A DNA stretch of 64,000 nt from Astrocystis sublimbata (lineage: Eukaryota > Ascomycota > Sordariomycetes > Xylariales > Xylariaceae). This document shows positions 35,804-47,637 of the stretch, one piece after another. Every line of letters starts with the position of its first letter. Positions within the stretch are counted from its first letter, which is position 1. The translations under genes and the position numbers were made by a program. The stretch covers positions 310,001-374,000 of the forward strand of contig JAJNNY010000034.1 in the NCBI GenBank assembly GCA_022453515.1, in the 5' to 3' direction. Under the pieces are notes generated by a model. It was not told where the DNA came from and made no database searches. It was given only the letters and a program-made list of their open reading frames with translations.

Positions 35804-36364
35804 CTAAGACTGGGTTCCGGGGTCGGTGCCGGCAGCGATGCCACAGTACGACTGCTGGTTCCAGTCGGTGTAGCCGTAGCTGTAGCTGCGGTTGGGCTCG
35901 TCGCCGTCCGAGTAGCTGCCGCCCTGGTACTGGGCGCACTGGTCCGTGACCATGCCGAGGGCGTTGGTGAAGGAGTCGCCGTCCCACATGGCGTCGCCGC
36001 GCCAGTAGCAGAAGAACGCGACGGTGTTGCCGGCCGAGAAGAGCGCCGTCTTCTGGTGGCACAGGTCCGCGTGGTCGTCGCAGAAGTCCCGCAGCCCCTG
36101 CACCGCTAGGTCCGTGTTGGTCGGGTCCAGCCCCGTGTTGTCGCACCCCACGCCCGTGTAGCTGCCGCGGCTGGATAGCATGGAGCTGCTGCTGCTGTTT
36201 GTGCGGTGGCTTGTCGATGCCTTGCCGTGGTACTCTAAGAGCGGCTTGCCGTTGGCGTCTCTGGACATGGTGTAAAATCCGTCGCGTTTGGGCATGTTGG
36301 TTGGGGTTGCGAGGCCGGTGGCGGCCAGGGCAGCGACGAGACTAAAGACGGTTGCGAATTGCAT
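35804..36364 (-). CDS. Small secreted cysteine-containing protein
   Basis: This single exon encodes 186 residues. A clear signal peptide (residues 1-19, hydrophobic core then TGLA, cut before TP) is followed by a short PKRDG segment, a possible dibasic processing site. A Ser-rich linker comes next, then a compact domain with six cysteines (in GVGC, DFCDD, DLCHQ, FFCYW, DQCAQ and SYCG), which could form three disulfides. The C-terminal part is rich in Tyr, Ser, Gly and Asp. I do not recognise the family. Size, signal and cysteine content fit an extracellular effector-like or wall-associated protein. It is flanked by gene-poor DNA. Confidence 0.82.
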   Translation of the reverse strand: MQFATVFSLVAALAATGLATPTNMPKRDGFYTMSRDANGKPLLEYHGKASTSHRTNSSSSSMLSSRGSYTGVGCDNTGLDPTNTDLAVQGLRDFCDDHADLCHQKTALFSAGNTVAFFCYWRGDAMWDGDSFTNALGMVTDQCAQYQGGSYSDGDEPNRSYSYGYTDWNQQSYCGIAAGTDPGTQS

Positions 36365-37445
36365 TTTGAGATGATGAAGTATTGGTATGCACTTATAAGA
36401 TGTCTAATTTGTGGCGTTGGGATGTTGAGGTTGATTGACAGATGTGCGAGTGTTGATATTGTTGTTATTGTTGTTGTTGTTGTTCCTGGTGATGATGATG
36501 ATGTTCGAAGCTGATGTTTGCCGTCAGGACGTCTTGACTTTATACTCTTCTATTCACATTGAGCCACCAGCTTCGCTCGTTCCCATCTTCGCCTCTCATG
36601 GCCATAGCCGCGATGATCTACTATTGTCCCGAACTTGCGAGGACCCTTTGGTGACTGACTGTATGGCTATGGCGTCACGAACACCTTCGATCGTAGAGTT
36701 TCTGAGAAGCTCATTCTGCACTCGCCATGATGACTGGCGATCAGCATGAAACTATTCTCAGAATCATGCGGCGAGCTGAACACTCAGCCCCTTGCTAGTT
36801 GACGAGTTTGACGGGTAGGAACAGGCACAGCATCGCGGTGACGTTGGCCGCGCCAGCTGTCGGTTCATTCGTTTTCCACGATCCCAGCCGTCCCGATAGC
36901 GAGGTTAGGGCTATGCACCCCACACTTTCCCATGCAAGCACACGAGGTTCATTCACCCAGTCCCCCAGTATATACCAGTCTGCCAGTGTGCCAAGCGAGC
37001 CAGACTCTAATTAAAGCGAGCGATCAAACAACATGACGATCATCGAGCAGGCGGTAAATGCCGGCACTGGGCCTGAGCATGTAGACCGACCCGCAATGTG
37101 ACAGGGGGAAATGGTTTAGCACATAATATGGAGGCATCTACGCCGCTCGTGCCGCTGGCGCCGCAACGCCGATCACCAAAGCTTGGCCTTAGCCCTGTAT
37201 TTTATAATTCCTGTAGACCTTTTATCTGCCGGCTGGCTTCTATTCCTTTGTTCCAAGTGCTTCGAAATGATATCATACCGATGAGGGGGTGGATCCAACG
37301 GCAAATAGATATTACCAGTAGAGTGGTATAAGCTTGGATAGTAGCGCTTCTATAACTGCATCAGCCGTGGCACTGGAAACGGTCGGGGGTCAGTGTCGCC
37401 TCCATTCTTTATATCTTGTCCTGTTGTTCTCTCTCATCTTGTTAT
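36365..37445. other. Intergenic region with microsatellite
   Basis: I see no gene. A GTT/GAT microsatellite lies at about 36451-36504, just upstream of the secreted-protein gene. Confidence 0.5.
36451..36504. repeat. GTT then GAT microsatellite
   Basis: Imperfect GTT repeats are followed by GAT repeats, in the 5' region of the secreted-protein gene. Confidence 0.85.
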
Positions 37446-38070
37446 TCAGAGTTTCTGATCAGCAACCACGTCGTTCTCCGGATAACGGGACAGGCCCCAG
37501 TCATACTTCTGTCGCTTGTCACTAGCCAGGTAGGATTCTATTTTCGGTCGGGCCTTGACGTCTTCGTCATGCTTGACCACGTTGTGCTTGCTAGACTCCC
37601 TGGCTTGCGCTAGTGCCTCGAGGAAGGAAAATATGGCAAACATGGTGCCATCGAGACACTGCCTACTTGATTAGGGAGTCCAGACATCTGGCGGTGGAGC
37701 GCGCTGGCAGAAGGTGGTTGCATTCATGGACTCCACTGCTCCAGTCGTCCAGGGCGCTCAGGGCGACAGCACTAACTCGATAGACGTCGTTGAGAGAGCA
37801 TGACCGTAAAGTTTCAGTCGTGTGCCCAGCTACATGAGAATGATGGGAGTCTGATTGATGATCAAGTTGCCAGGCTTCAACATTGGCGTGGCAAAACAAG
37901 GCGGATTCCCCCCATGGCCTTTGAGGTAGCTGTTGACGTACTCGCCGCACTTCTCCCATCCCCATGCGCCGAGGTCGCTTACTTTAAGGGACGCCAGTCT
38001 CCTCAAGAATTAAGAGAATGTGTTCTCTGCGGCTAGGACTGCCATGGTAGTAAACGATCTCGTCATCGCG
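37446..38070 (-). pseudogene. Glutathione S-transferase-like relic
   Basis: Reading leftward, fragments of a fungal GST appear in family order but in different frames. First is a thioredoxin-fold start around 38070-37984 (VYYHGSPSRREHILLILEE, ended by a TAA). A frame change leads to KPGNLIINQTPIILM near 37840 (the conserved Gln-Thr-Pro turn), stopped by TAG at 37832-37830. The family-like LGTRLKLYG follows the stop. Another frame change gives YRVSAVALSALDDW near 37760, a C-terminal-domain helix. Last is an open C-terminal piece at 37643-37446 (VKARPKIESYLASDKRQKY). The family order is kept, but at least two frame breaks and two stops, and probably a deletion in the helical domain, show that it is dead. 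Intact relatives conjugate glutathione to electrophiles. Confidence 0.75.
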
Positions 38071-39324
38071 TCGCGTGTCGTATGCCTACTTTACTTTATA
38101 GTCGACGTGGCGCCGTGGGAGTGTCCCAGCGAATGAGCATGCGAAAGCACGCGCGAGACCGTCCTTGACGACATGGACAATCCCAAGATCCACCTTGTAG
38201 CGTCCTTCTGGCCCGACAACTCTCAGCGCATCAACATTATGAAGCGGACGAGGTACGCGGCCTTCATTTTCGTGGCGGATGAGATGAGATGTCGCGCCGT
38301 CAGGAGCGCGGCGACGAGAGCGAGATTGGGAGCAAAAAGAGACGTGCGACCTATCCCTTTGAATGACGATTCAGCACCAAACCCACTGAATTGATTTGAT
38401 TTCTCCACACTATCCCAACTAACGGATACTTATATACTGAGATTTGGTAAGTAATAGTGTAGTGACTTTGCTTACCTGCTAATTAATGCCTTTTCTGATG
38501 TACTGATAATTGCAATTCTTGATTGGGTGCATAGACCTTGTCTAGTGTACTTGGCGAAATGGTACTGAATCGTCATCCAAAGGGATAATGCCATGTCATG
38601 CATGCCAAGGCACAATATTAGTAAGCAATACTCCTAGTTCGACATCACCAACGTGACAAATATTGGGTATACAACCGGCACGCCCGGGGAATGCGATATT
38701 TGACTGGGTTCTGAGAAGCATCGATTGAAGATTTGCGTCGCCAAGCTGGTTGTAGGCATCCGTCGAGGGTAGGATCCAGTTCTGAGCGTTGCTGTTGGGT
38801 TGCCTGGCGCGAGTTATTGCCGCTGATTGTCGCTACATCAGTGATAATCACTTCGCTAGCGCCCAGGTCGTAGTTAACCTGACGCTGGAGTTCTTAGTAA
38901 TACGGCTTCATTTCCAAAAACTACACGAAGCAGAGGGGGATACGAGATAATTCGTCGCCAGCTTTAGATAATTCTTATAAGCAACTATAAATGTGTTTTT
39001 TCTTTCTAATTCTGTTCTGTTCTCTTGAAAGGGTTATAAGCATATAAACATGTAACCAACTAACCACCTTGGTTATATGACGAGCTTGTTAAGAATATCT
39101 ATATATATTTAATAATCAACCACCGAGTAAAGTAAGTAATGTTACTTTAAATCCAACATTATTTCGTCCGAAACATTCCCAAACGTAGCAAACAGGCTTA
39201 ACCGCAGCAAACACTGTGTACTTCCTCATAACCCTTTTCGGCCTTGGTCTAATCGTGGTCCACCTGATTATCATCGACACTCCATGGCAGCAGCAGCGGC
39301 GGCGGCGGCCATAGGGCAGAGATT
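38071..39324. other. Intergenic region
   Basis: There is no supported gene. The part after 38930 is AT-rich. GCGGCGGCG-type trinucleotides occur at about 39290-39310, near the 3' end of the next gene. Confidence 0.5.
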
Positions 39325-39861
39325 TTAATAGGTCTGGTAGCTAGTCGCCAACGTGGTGGGGGCCGGACCGCTGCCGCTGCCCGCGCCGCAAGCAGGTGTA
39401 GCCGTGGCCGTGGCCGTGGGCTCGGCCGTCTTAGTCTCAGTGCAGATGTTGCCGGTGTTGTGAATGACGGAGTTGAAGTAGCTGGACGAGCTGCTGGCGA
39501 CGGTGGCGTCGGCGGCGCAGGCCTCGAGGTACCCGTTGAGCTGGCTGGAGTGGGCGTGCGCGAATACCATCAGCTCGGACCCCAGCGTCGCCAGCTGCGG
39601 CAGCAGCGAGTCTGGCAGCGCCGCCGCGAGCCCGCATAACTCCGACTGGTGGCTCTCGGCGTCGCCCATGGTGAAAGCTGGGATCTCATCCCTGTGCGCT
39701 GACAGGAAGGATAGGATCGCTGTCGGTGTGGCGGGCGCTTCGGTCGCGGCTATGCTGATGAAGAGGTTGGACGATGCGGTGCATTCTGGGCTGTCTGTGC
39801 CGTACGACAGAGTTGTGCCTGCGAGGGCGGCGGCTAGGAGAACGGCTTTGGTGGGATACAT
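39325..39861 (-). CDS. Secreted infection-structure-type protein, copy A
   Basis: This is a single-exon protein of 178 residues with a signal peptide (about residues 1-19). The core TEAPATPTAILSFLSAHRDEIPAFT, with GDAESHQSELC, LPDSLLP and GNICTET, is shared almost phrase by phrase with the gene at 51359-51931. That places both in a fungal family usually annotated as infection structure specific protein (DUF7735-type). Four or five cysteines and a Thr/Ala/Gly/Ser-rich tail ending in ATSYQTY suggest a secreted, possibly wall-linked protein. Its role is unknown; expression during infection or appressorium formation is known only for some relatives. The gene is in inverse orientation to copy B. 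Confidence 0.88.
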   Translation of the reverse strand: MYPTKAVLLAAALAGTTLSYGTDSPECTASSNLFISIAATEAPATPTAILSFLSAHRDEIPAFTMGDAESHQSELCGLAAALPDSLLPQLATLGSELMVFAHAHSSQLNGYLEACAADATVASSSSSYFNSVIHNTGNICTETKTAEPTATATATPACGAGSGSGPAPTTLATSYQTY

Positions 39862-42320
39862 GGTTGCTGTTTTGGTTGGGGATGCTTTTTTCTTTTAGAA
39901 ATTGCAAGTTTGAGGACTATAATTATAGACTATAGTAGGTCCAGATAGAGAGCTTTATATCATTTGAAGTTGCCGTTGAAACCGAGCCTTTCTCCTAATC
40001 ACAGCATAGGCTCAGCTTCCTCGATCACAATAGGTAACCTCACATCCATACTCGTAGATAGCCACTAGCACGTCCGTTCGACTGCCTACATGGTAAATTC
40101 TCATGAAAACCCTGTCGTCGATGCTGGTTGATTGGTAATACCTACCTAGGTTGGCTAGCTCCGGTACTTGGTTGATGCTTGCCACGGAATTATTGTATCA
40201 AACGACCTAATGCCGGTCCGGTCCGAGCGTATTTGTCATCGACAATCCCCGGCTCCCGGACAATACGGTTGTGTGAATGCGATCATGAACGGCCAGATCC
40301 CTCCTTTTCCCCAGTCCCCATGTGTCGTTGCGAAGTTCAACGGAGTTCAACGTCAAGGTTACTATCGCGATCGGCAATAACAGATTATGTATTCGGAACA
40401 AATGGGTAACTAGGATTAGTAATGAACCTTCTCGCTGATGATTGACTACCCAGTGAGTGTACGACGGGGAAGTAATTACAGGGCATGGATCTACACATGC
40501 ATGTGCTTGGTCCAAGCTATCTAGGAGCCAAGCTATTATCACCGACCTCGCTGAATAAACAATGCTTCGGCGGCGTTCACCGCCAGAGCGAAGTTTTGCT
40601 TGGACACTCGCTGGCGCTTAGTGTAGGATTATTCCACAGCAACCTTGGGTATTCCCGTTGAGCTGAACATAAGGGAACAAGATGGCACCCCGTTTCCAAA
40701 ACTTGTCCAGGAGATCTCCTAGAAGTCAGCAACTGGGTTCCCCACCAGGCGTTGATTCCATCCGAGCAGACACTGATTGTCACAGTTCTCACTGCTGGAA
40801 GTCCAGTAAATGACTTTCGTTATTGTACAAAGAAAAAAGCTCCCCTTCTACTATTCTGAATTAAAAACTAGTATATATACCTAATTAGTAGCGGTTCGTA
40901 GGTTATTCCGTACCGAGCCGCTAGCGAACCGTAACACTGCCCAGGTGATGCCGCTTGCGCTACCGCATCGTCAATCTACGCTGGAATCAACCGGTTTGCG
41001 CACATCCGATTTCAGGCTCACCAGGGTACCAAGCGTGATTCGAGTCTCGCGGCCTCAGAATTCTGTCAATTGAAGGTGGCACCGAGGAAAAAAGACGAGA
41101 CGCTGCTGAGCAGGTTTTTCTGCATTGGCAGACCAAGCAAGTCACCAAGACGAGATACAACAGAGGAAACTTCTCGATTACCTTCTCTAAACGGGACTCA
41201 TTGAGGGACACGATCGATGATATGATCGTTTCCCTTCTATTCTCCAAGCGGCCCCTCGCTACGATAGCGGCGGATTCGAAACGGACAGGTTTCGATTAGT
41301 GAAAGATCAGTTCATCATACAGCAAGCTTGGACTACCAAAGACCTCTTGATGCTTTTTAAGCCTAGTCCCTATTACAACCACTGAAGTAAAGTACACATT
41401 GAGAAATACCTGATTGTAGATGTTGTCGGAGAAGTGGATCTATACCACGTCCTTTAGGTAATCCGATCAGGCGACTAACTAGTATTCCACCATTATCAAT
41501 AACTACTTACCCTGTTCTTCCTTATGTATAGGTACTTAGAAACTGACCTTGGAGATCATCTGAATTTATATCTATGAGCTCCCTACTAGAAATTACACTA
41601 GTTATTCTTCTTATGAGTGATCGCGCACTCCTATACAAGATGTGATAGATGTGGATCTCAAGGCTGGACAGGCCGGCCCGGCCGAGCAGCTTTTCTTACT
41701 AATTACGTCTTTATCTCTGTGACTACTTAGGTACCTAGGCAGTTGCAAGAGAAATGGCAGGTGCTGGTCGAGGAGGTGGAGGTGGAGGTGGATGTGGAGG
41801 TGGAGGTGGAAGCCCTTAGTTCCATGGCTTATACTATAGCTCACTGATTAATTATGTAGTAACTCAACTAGGTAAGTGGGAGCCATAAGCAAAAGGACCA
41901 TCGTGACCCAACACTTGACCAAGCCCATTCGCATTCACACAATATTAGCACCGCAGCGCAGAGTGGCAAGCAATTAATCTTTGCGCTTGGCAACCTAAAA
42001 CGACAGCGAGGTTATTGGTTTATAGCTTTATTAGCTGTGAAGACATGAGAGGTAGATAATATTCTAATATTATTATCATCTCTTGCGAAACGGCTATGGA
42101 CTTCTTTATAGCGGCACAGCTTATGTGTGCCAGGAACTAAAGTGACTTATGGGCCATGGCTAATCAAAGTAGGCTATACAAGTGTTGAAATCCAAACGCG
42201 TTCCCCCAGCGAGTGAGTACGAGTACAAAACGAGGTAGTGGAACAAGCAGTGTCTTCTCTTCATGGCACGCGGGCCCTTTCCGCGTCCGAGACAGCCGCA
42301 GCATCTGGCATCACTGCTGC
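39862..42320. other. Intergenic region with CCTAGGTA motifs and a minisatellite
   Basis: These 2.4 kb have no supported gene. CCTAGGTA-type motifs lie at about 40141-40151 and 41727-41739, and a GGAGGT tract at 41771-41810. Confidence 0.5.
41771..41810. repeat. GGAGGT microsatellite
   Basis: Imperfect GGAGGT/GGATGT hexamer tract. Confidence 0.85.
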
Positions 42321-43111
42321 CTAGTCCGTCTGATTATTGCTATCGCAGTTCTTCTTATTGTTATCTCGTCGTCTCCACCAAAACGGTTTCCGCTTCGACA
42401 AATTATACCCCGGCGTAGTGTACGTAAACTGCCTTTTCCCTCCTCGCAGCGACTTATACTTACACGCGAGCCGTCGCGTGCAGGAGGCCAAGATGCGGCA
42501 ATAGAGCCTCTCCAGCTCGGCGTCGCGTGGCTCATGATAATGGCAGGGAATCACGATTTCGAAAGACCCGTGTCGCGGATGCAGCAGGCCGAGGTCGCTG
42601 TTGTGATAAAAGCATTCTGCCATGCGACGCCATATATCACTCTCACTCTCGCTAGCAGCGTCTGGTTGTATTGAATGGAAGATGCTAAGTTCCGGAAGCG
42701 TCGTGCAGATGGTCCATGCCCGCCTGTACCGGCTCATGGCATAGCGCCGCATGTCCTGGCACACGTGCGCCAGGAGGGGCACGTCGAGGCGGCCGGGGAT
42801 TGTTTCGCGCCGGGTCAGGCTGAAGCTTGCGGGGGGCGAATCGCAGGCGTGTGGATTGCGAATTCGGCCTGGGTGGGAAGCAAGTAGTCGTAGATCATGT
42901 GGCGCACCTCGGGCGGCAGGCGCGCTAGCGTCCCTGGTAGGCGGATGTCTTGGTTGGCAGCACTGGCGGCATCTGTCCACGGGCGGGTGTACAGCTTGAT
43001 GCTCACGAGGTGTTTGCGACTTAGTGGTTGGAGCTGGATCGGGGTCGTGAACTCGCAGAAGAGCTCGGAATCGCCCATGTCGCTGAATTGGAGGTGCTGT
43101 GATTCGTCCAT
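42321..43111 (-). pseudogene. F-box-like gene broken at a G6 run
   Basis: The first frame (43111 to 42815) encodes an N-terminal region with LARLPPEVRHMIYDYLLP, the F-box-like fold common in fungal hypothetical proteins. It runs out of family sense after IHTPAIRPP. From there the neighbouring frame, open to 42321, carries the natural continuation (ASFSLTRRET, then an AHVCQDMRRYAMSRYR segment). The change falls exactly at six G at 42831-42836 on the + strand. A seventh G would make one frame of 792 nt (263 residues plus stop). There are no splice sites around it. The break is either a homopolymer sequencing or assembly error or a real frameshift. The C-terminus is strongly basic. Function unknown. 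Confidence 0.75.
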
Positions 43112-43572
43112 GGTGACGGGGTTGGTTGGTTGTAAGCGTAGTTGCGAGTGCGTTACTAGTCGATGGTTTGTGTGATGGGAAAGTGGTGGGCGAGGTTAAG
43201 TGAACACTTTACGGAGAGAGAGACTCTTTAAAGGACAGCGGGGCAATATGAAATCACTCCCAAGGCTTGATTTGCTTGAATATAGTTGAGAAGTTTAACT
43301 TTCTGTTAACAGCGAGTTACGCGGCTGGGCTCTAAACCGCAGAGGTTAAAAGCAAATGATGCTTGTTCTTTAGGCAGTATTAGCTTGCATATTGCAGACA
43401 CGAGTCCTAAGAATATTTTATCTGTTAGTACTAAGTATGTTAGGTAGTAGATAAATTACGAATACGTACGTGTGTATTTGGAAATCAGTTGCATGCTCGT
43501 AAACACCTGTAGAGAAAAACACCTGCATGTTCTGGCTGTAAGCGTCCAAAGGCTGGCACCTTCGTGAACGAA
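43112..43572. other. Intergenic region
   Basis: I see no gene between the F-box-like gene and the phosphoesterase gene. Confidence 0.55.
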
Positions 43573-44763
43573 TTACTCCTCCCACACTGGCAGGTCCAGG
43601 TCGACCACGATCGGCTTGTTCAGCTTGCGCGGCCCATGCCCGGCGTGCGGGTAGCTGGAGCTCTGGATCGCGCAGTTCACGACACACGTCTCCCTGCGCC
43701 CGAGGCGGCCTGCGATGGCGGCCTGGTCGTGATCCCAGTCCGGGTACGGGATCTTGCCGAAACTCATGGTGCCAGTGCGGGGGTGCGCGACATTGCCGCT
43801 GAAATGTTCGCTGCTATCGATGTCCATGGCGTCGACATCGGCAGGCGTCTCAAGCTCCGCTGTTGCGCAGCCACCATTACTATCTTGATGCTGTGCTCGA
43901 CCTCCGTCGTTATCCAGCGGCATGCCGCCCTTCGCAGTCAGGTCCACGAGGGCGTTCTTTAGGCTGTCCGGGCTGGGATCCGCCCACGGCGTCCGCCCCG
44001 CCTCCTTGGCGAACCAGCGGCGCATGCCGTTGTCGTCGACATTGAGACCAAAGCTCCAGCGCACGCGCTCGACGCCCCGGGCCTCGTGGATGTGGCCGCA
44101 CAGCGCGAGCCGCGGCCTCACGCGCCAGAGGTGCTGCGTCAGGACCTCGCAGCCCGCGTGCTCCCGCATGCGCGACATGTCGCAGTGCGTGAGCGGCGGG
44201 CCGTGGGTGATGAGGATGTCGGTGTCGAGGGGGATCGCTCCCCAGAGGTCTCTGGCGACACTCTCATCGTCCCCGACGTGGTGCGGGCGCGCGTACTGGA
44301 AGGCCCAGGCGCCGCCCCAGCGCGGGCTGTAGGGCGAGCCGAAGACGGAGAAGGTGGTGCGCGGCCCCGAGGGCGAGGTCAGTTTTATGGTCCGGCTCTC
44401 GTGCAGCAGGTAGGTCAGGCTCGGCGACTGGGTCAGCAGGGCCTGGCACTCGGCGGGGATCTGCTTCACAGTGTTGTGGCGGGCGGCCCCCTCGGAGGCC
44501 ATGAAGGCCGTGTCGAGGGTCAGGTCGTGGTTCCCGCCGACGACAATCTTGCACTCGAAGTCGGCGGCCTCGAGCCAGGCGACCTGCTTGGACAGCTCGG
44601 TGAGACTGCCCTGGTTGGTCAGGTCGCCGCCGTGGATCAGCACGTCGCCTTTGGGCAGCTTGACGGTGCAGTTGTGGGTGTCAGAGATGCAGACGATGCG
44701 CGTCCTGCGCGTGCGCTGCTGGGGCCGCGATGATGGGTTTGGTGATAGAGATGATTCTGACAT
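43573..44763 (-). CDS. Calcineurin-like metallophosphoesterase
   Basis: This single exon encodes 396 residues and starts at the ATG at 44763; no ATG lies upstream in the open frame. The five metal-binding motifs of the family are all present and in order: SDTHN, GGDLTN, GGNHD, ITHGPP and CGHIHE. It therefore has an intact two-metal active site and resembles the fungal MPPED1/2-like group (Ser/Thr phosphatase or cyclic-nucleotide phosphodiesterase type). The C-terminal 120 residues are low-complexity and acidic and then basic, and are probably disordered. No signal peptide or membrane segment is seen, so it is likely cytosolic. The substrate is unknown. Confidence 0.93.
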   Translation of the reverse strand: MSESSLSPNPSSRPQQRTRRTRIVCISDTHNCTVKLPKGDVLIHGGDLTNQGSLTELSKQVAWLEAADFECKIVVGGNHDLTLDTAFMASEGAARHNTVKQIPAECQALLTQSPSLTYLLHESRTIKLTSPSGPRTTFSVFGSPYSPRWGGAWAFQYARPHHVGDDESVARDLWGAIPLDTDILITHGPPLTHCDMSRMREHAGCEVLTQHLWRVRPRLALCGHIHEARGVERVRWSFGLNVDDNGMRRWFAKEAGRTPWADPSPDSLKNALVDLTAKGGMPLDNDGGRAQHQDSNGGCATAELETPADVDAMDIDSSEHFSGNVAHPRTGTMSFGKIPYPDWDHDQAAIAGRLGRRETCVVNCAIQSSSYPHAGHGPRKLNKPIVVDLDLPVWEE

Positions 44764-47637
44764 TGTGTCGTGGGGTGTGGTGTGAGTGCGCTGCAGGTGA
44801 GAAAGAGGCTCGCTTTTTCTCAGCAACTTGATGCAGATGGAAAGCCATCCTTAAGTGTGCCCCTGTTTGAGTCTTTGAGACTCTGAGTGCGGCTGGCATC
44901 GCCACCCCTAGGTAGCTACCTGTTACTTTGTTGGAAGAGTCATTTTTAGTCTTGTCAGAAAGTTGCCTAATGCGCAGGACTTTGAGTCAGTGTCACTAGG
45001 CACAGCCATTGGCGATGAGATGACGCATAGTTACACAATTACACCTATCGGCGGCTTCTCGCATCAACGCCGGCTAGCTGCCTACCTGCATAAGAGTCTC
45101 TCTGATTTTGGTGAAGATATCCGCCTTCAGTTTGGTTTAAGTAGTTATTGGCTGGAATGTCGGGCAACTGGATGCCTCGGTAATTCCTAAAAGTCGCGCA
45201 TGCGCGGTTAAGATAAACTTGAATGAAGGAATCTCAAAACCGCCAACTCTTGCTATCCGGAGAATGTCATATCACGCACGAGGTCATGTGTATTGTGCTT
45301 GATAAAGTAGGTAGATACGATAAGTGCATGGAGTGAGCTTTGCAGATGGGTGCATGTCGTGATGGAGTTGGCCGCATCGTGACGTGGAACCAACAAGACG
45401 GGCAGCGAATGCATACCGTACCTTATTCGATCGATTGCATAATTAGATAGCGTATGTATGAGACAACGAAGACCACTCTCGTCGCAGTCTCCTCAACTAT
45501 GCGCTGTACGAGTAGTCTTCGGACGCTTTCACGATCTGGATGGATGCATCACCATCCATTCAACCCTCATTTGCGCAGCCCAGGGTAGGCAATGCCTTAT
45601 ATGTCGAAAGCCAAGAAGGACAACGATATTCAGGGGCAGATTCTATCTCCATACCCACACCCAGCAGAGCCCGTCGGCGGGCCGTGCTGGCCTAGAACGG
45701 GAGAGCAGGGCCCCTTGTCGATATAAATTTCGTCTTGTCGTGGAGTATTCGACTGCCTCCATGCCAGAAAGGCTCGGGATAATCTCTCTGTGCATGTTTG
45801 GATCCACGGGACCAGGCCTGACTGCTAGGAAAGTATGTTCGGTACGGACGAACTAAGTCGGTACCAAAGTGTGGTTGGTGGTGACCGGGGGTGGTAGTGC
45901 CGACGCCGTCCACGGGTCACTCCGAATGAATGCTACCTACACCTCGCCTATTTTTCTTTTCGCAAATAGTGGTCGGGTCGTTCAACATTGAAATAGCTAA
46001 AGGTAGGTAGTTCGGAAGAAGTAGATGGAGAAGAGTGCTAGTGCGTAGCTGAGGTCAGTTGGAGAATAACAGGGCACTAGGTAGGTACAGTGGCGCATGA
46101 CGCACGGGAAGCACTTTCCGGGGCCGTCACCAACCTGTCTTCTCCTCAATCTTAGATCGTGATGAGATAAGGGGATACCAGCGAATCAATGGACCTATTG
46201 TGCAGCAGTAGCGGGGCACACCTGTCTGTGTCCGATGCATTGATTGGCCAATATTGAGAGGGAAGGTGGAGTGGCTGTCTGAGCACAGCACAGTGCAGAC
46301 ACGCTACTGTAAGTCAGCTGTCGGTCATCGGCCACAGCAGCCACACAGTATCGCGACCAAGTTGGAAGTTGCACCCAGCAGCCAGGCCTGTCACTTGCTC
46401 ATGCATAGAACAGATAGAACAGCACATGGAAGCTGCGATGTGCTGCGAGTTCTGCTGTCCGGGTGTCTGTGTGTCTGGGCCTGCGGTAGAGGTATCCAAG
46501 CGCTAGGCCGATTGGGCTAGGTGGGGCCGCCTTTCATCTCTCGATCCCTGGCCCGAACCAGGTCATCCCCCAGCTTACAATCCCCCCAGTAGGTACCTAC
46601 AGTAGAGAGCACCAGCCCTTCTACTGCCAGTACACAGCACCGCACTCTGCACTCTACACCCAGCCAGCCCAGCCAGCCAATGGTTGCTTCGCTTCTTCTT
46701 CACTCGCCCTCCTTTCCCCAGCACAGCAAATGATCCCTCTCTCCAACGACGTCCATCGACCGTCTCGTTGTGTCTCGTCTCGTCTTGTCTCGTCTCCATT
46801 CCCTTGCAGCAACTCTCCCCAAGATCATTGCTCGATTGATACCATGTGCAACTGGCCGTGAGCCTGTGCCTATCGAACATTCCCGTTCATTTGTGTTCGG
46901 TCCGTGGTCTGTGATGCCGATCACCCCAAGATAGGCACCGTGAGACTTTCCGTGCTAGGAGAGTTGGCTGTTCTGCATGTCCGAAGCCTACCTTCCTGCC
47001 GACCTCCTTCCACGCAGCCTGCATAGGAGCATCACCATCCGAGCCCTTGCTCCAACTCTGGCCAGCTCCATCCCCCATCGACAACACGCGACTCGCTCCT
47101 GATAGCACAGCTTGACTGCTGCTCGCATGTTATGAGATCTTGCCAATTCCCACTTGGCGCGTATTAATCACAAAAACCGAACCAGCGCTAGGCCGTACCG
47201 TCATAACGACGATCTTCCACACCAGATTCCTCCACCTGCGGCTGCGGGCACACTTTCCACCTTGGACCACGACAGTATTCTTCTTCACCTGTCGCTCGAT
47301 AATCTAGCCATACGCGTATCATTTTCTGTTCGATCCTTCCGTGCCGGTCCTATCTGTCTGTACCTTTACCGCGCGTCCGGAGCTTGAGCCTACGGCACAG
47401 CTACTAGCTCGTTCTTCACCAACGCTCTCGGAACCTACACCACGTCCCTATCGACCTTCATCTCGGTCATTACAATTGACACCGAACCCCACCGTCGAAC
47501 ACGGTGCTTGGACGGGCCTCGCAGACCTCCCTGTCGACACATCAGAAACTGCATAGCAATATCAACCGAATTACACATCCTACAAGGTCGATCGGTGCCG
47601 ACGGACAAGCTCCTATCCGGCGCCTGGGCTGACGGGC
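44764..47637. other. Intergenic region, long leader of the TeaR-like gene
   Basis: There are no supported genes in 2.9 kb. The last 1 kb or so (46570-47637) is pyrimidine-rich on the + strand, with many TCTCGTCTCGTC-type repeats near 46760-46800. This fits a long transcribed 5' leader or strong promoter for the next gene. Confidence 0.5.

Noticed and set aside
35735..36146. Alternative frames over the secreted protein on both strands
   Set aside because: They are shadows of the GC-rich coding sequence; only the 186-residue minus-strand frame has a signal peptide and ordered cysteines.
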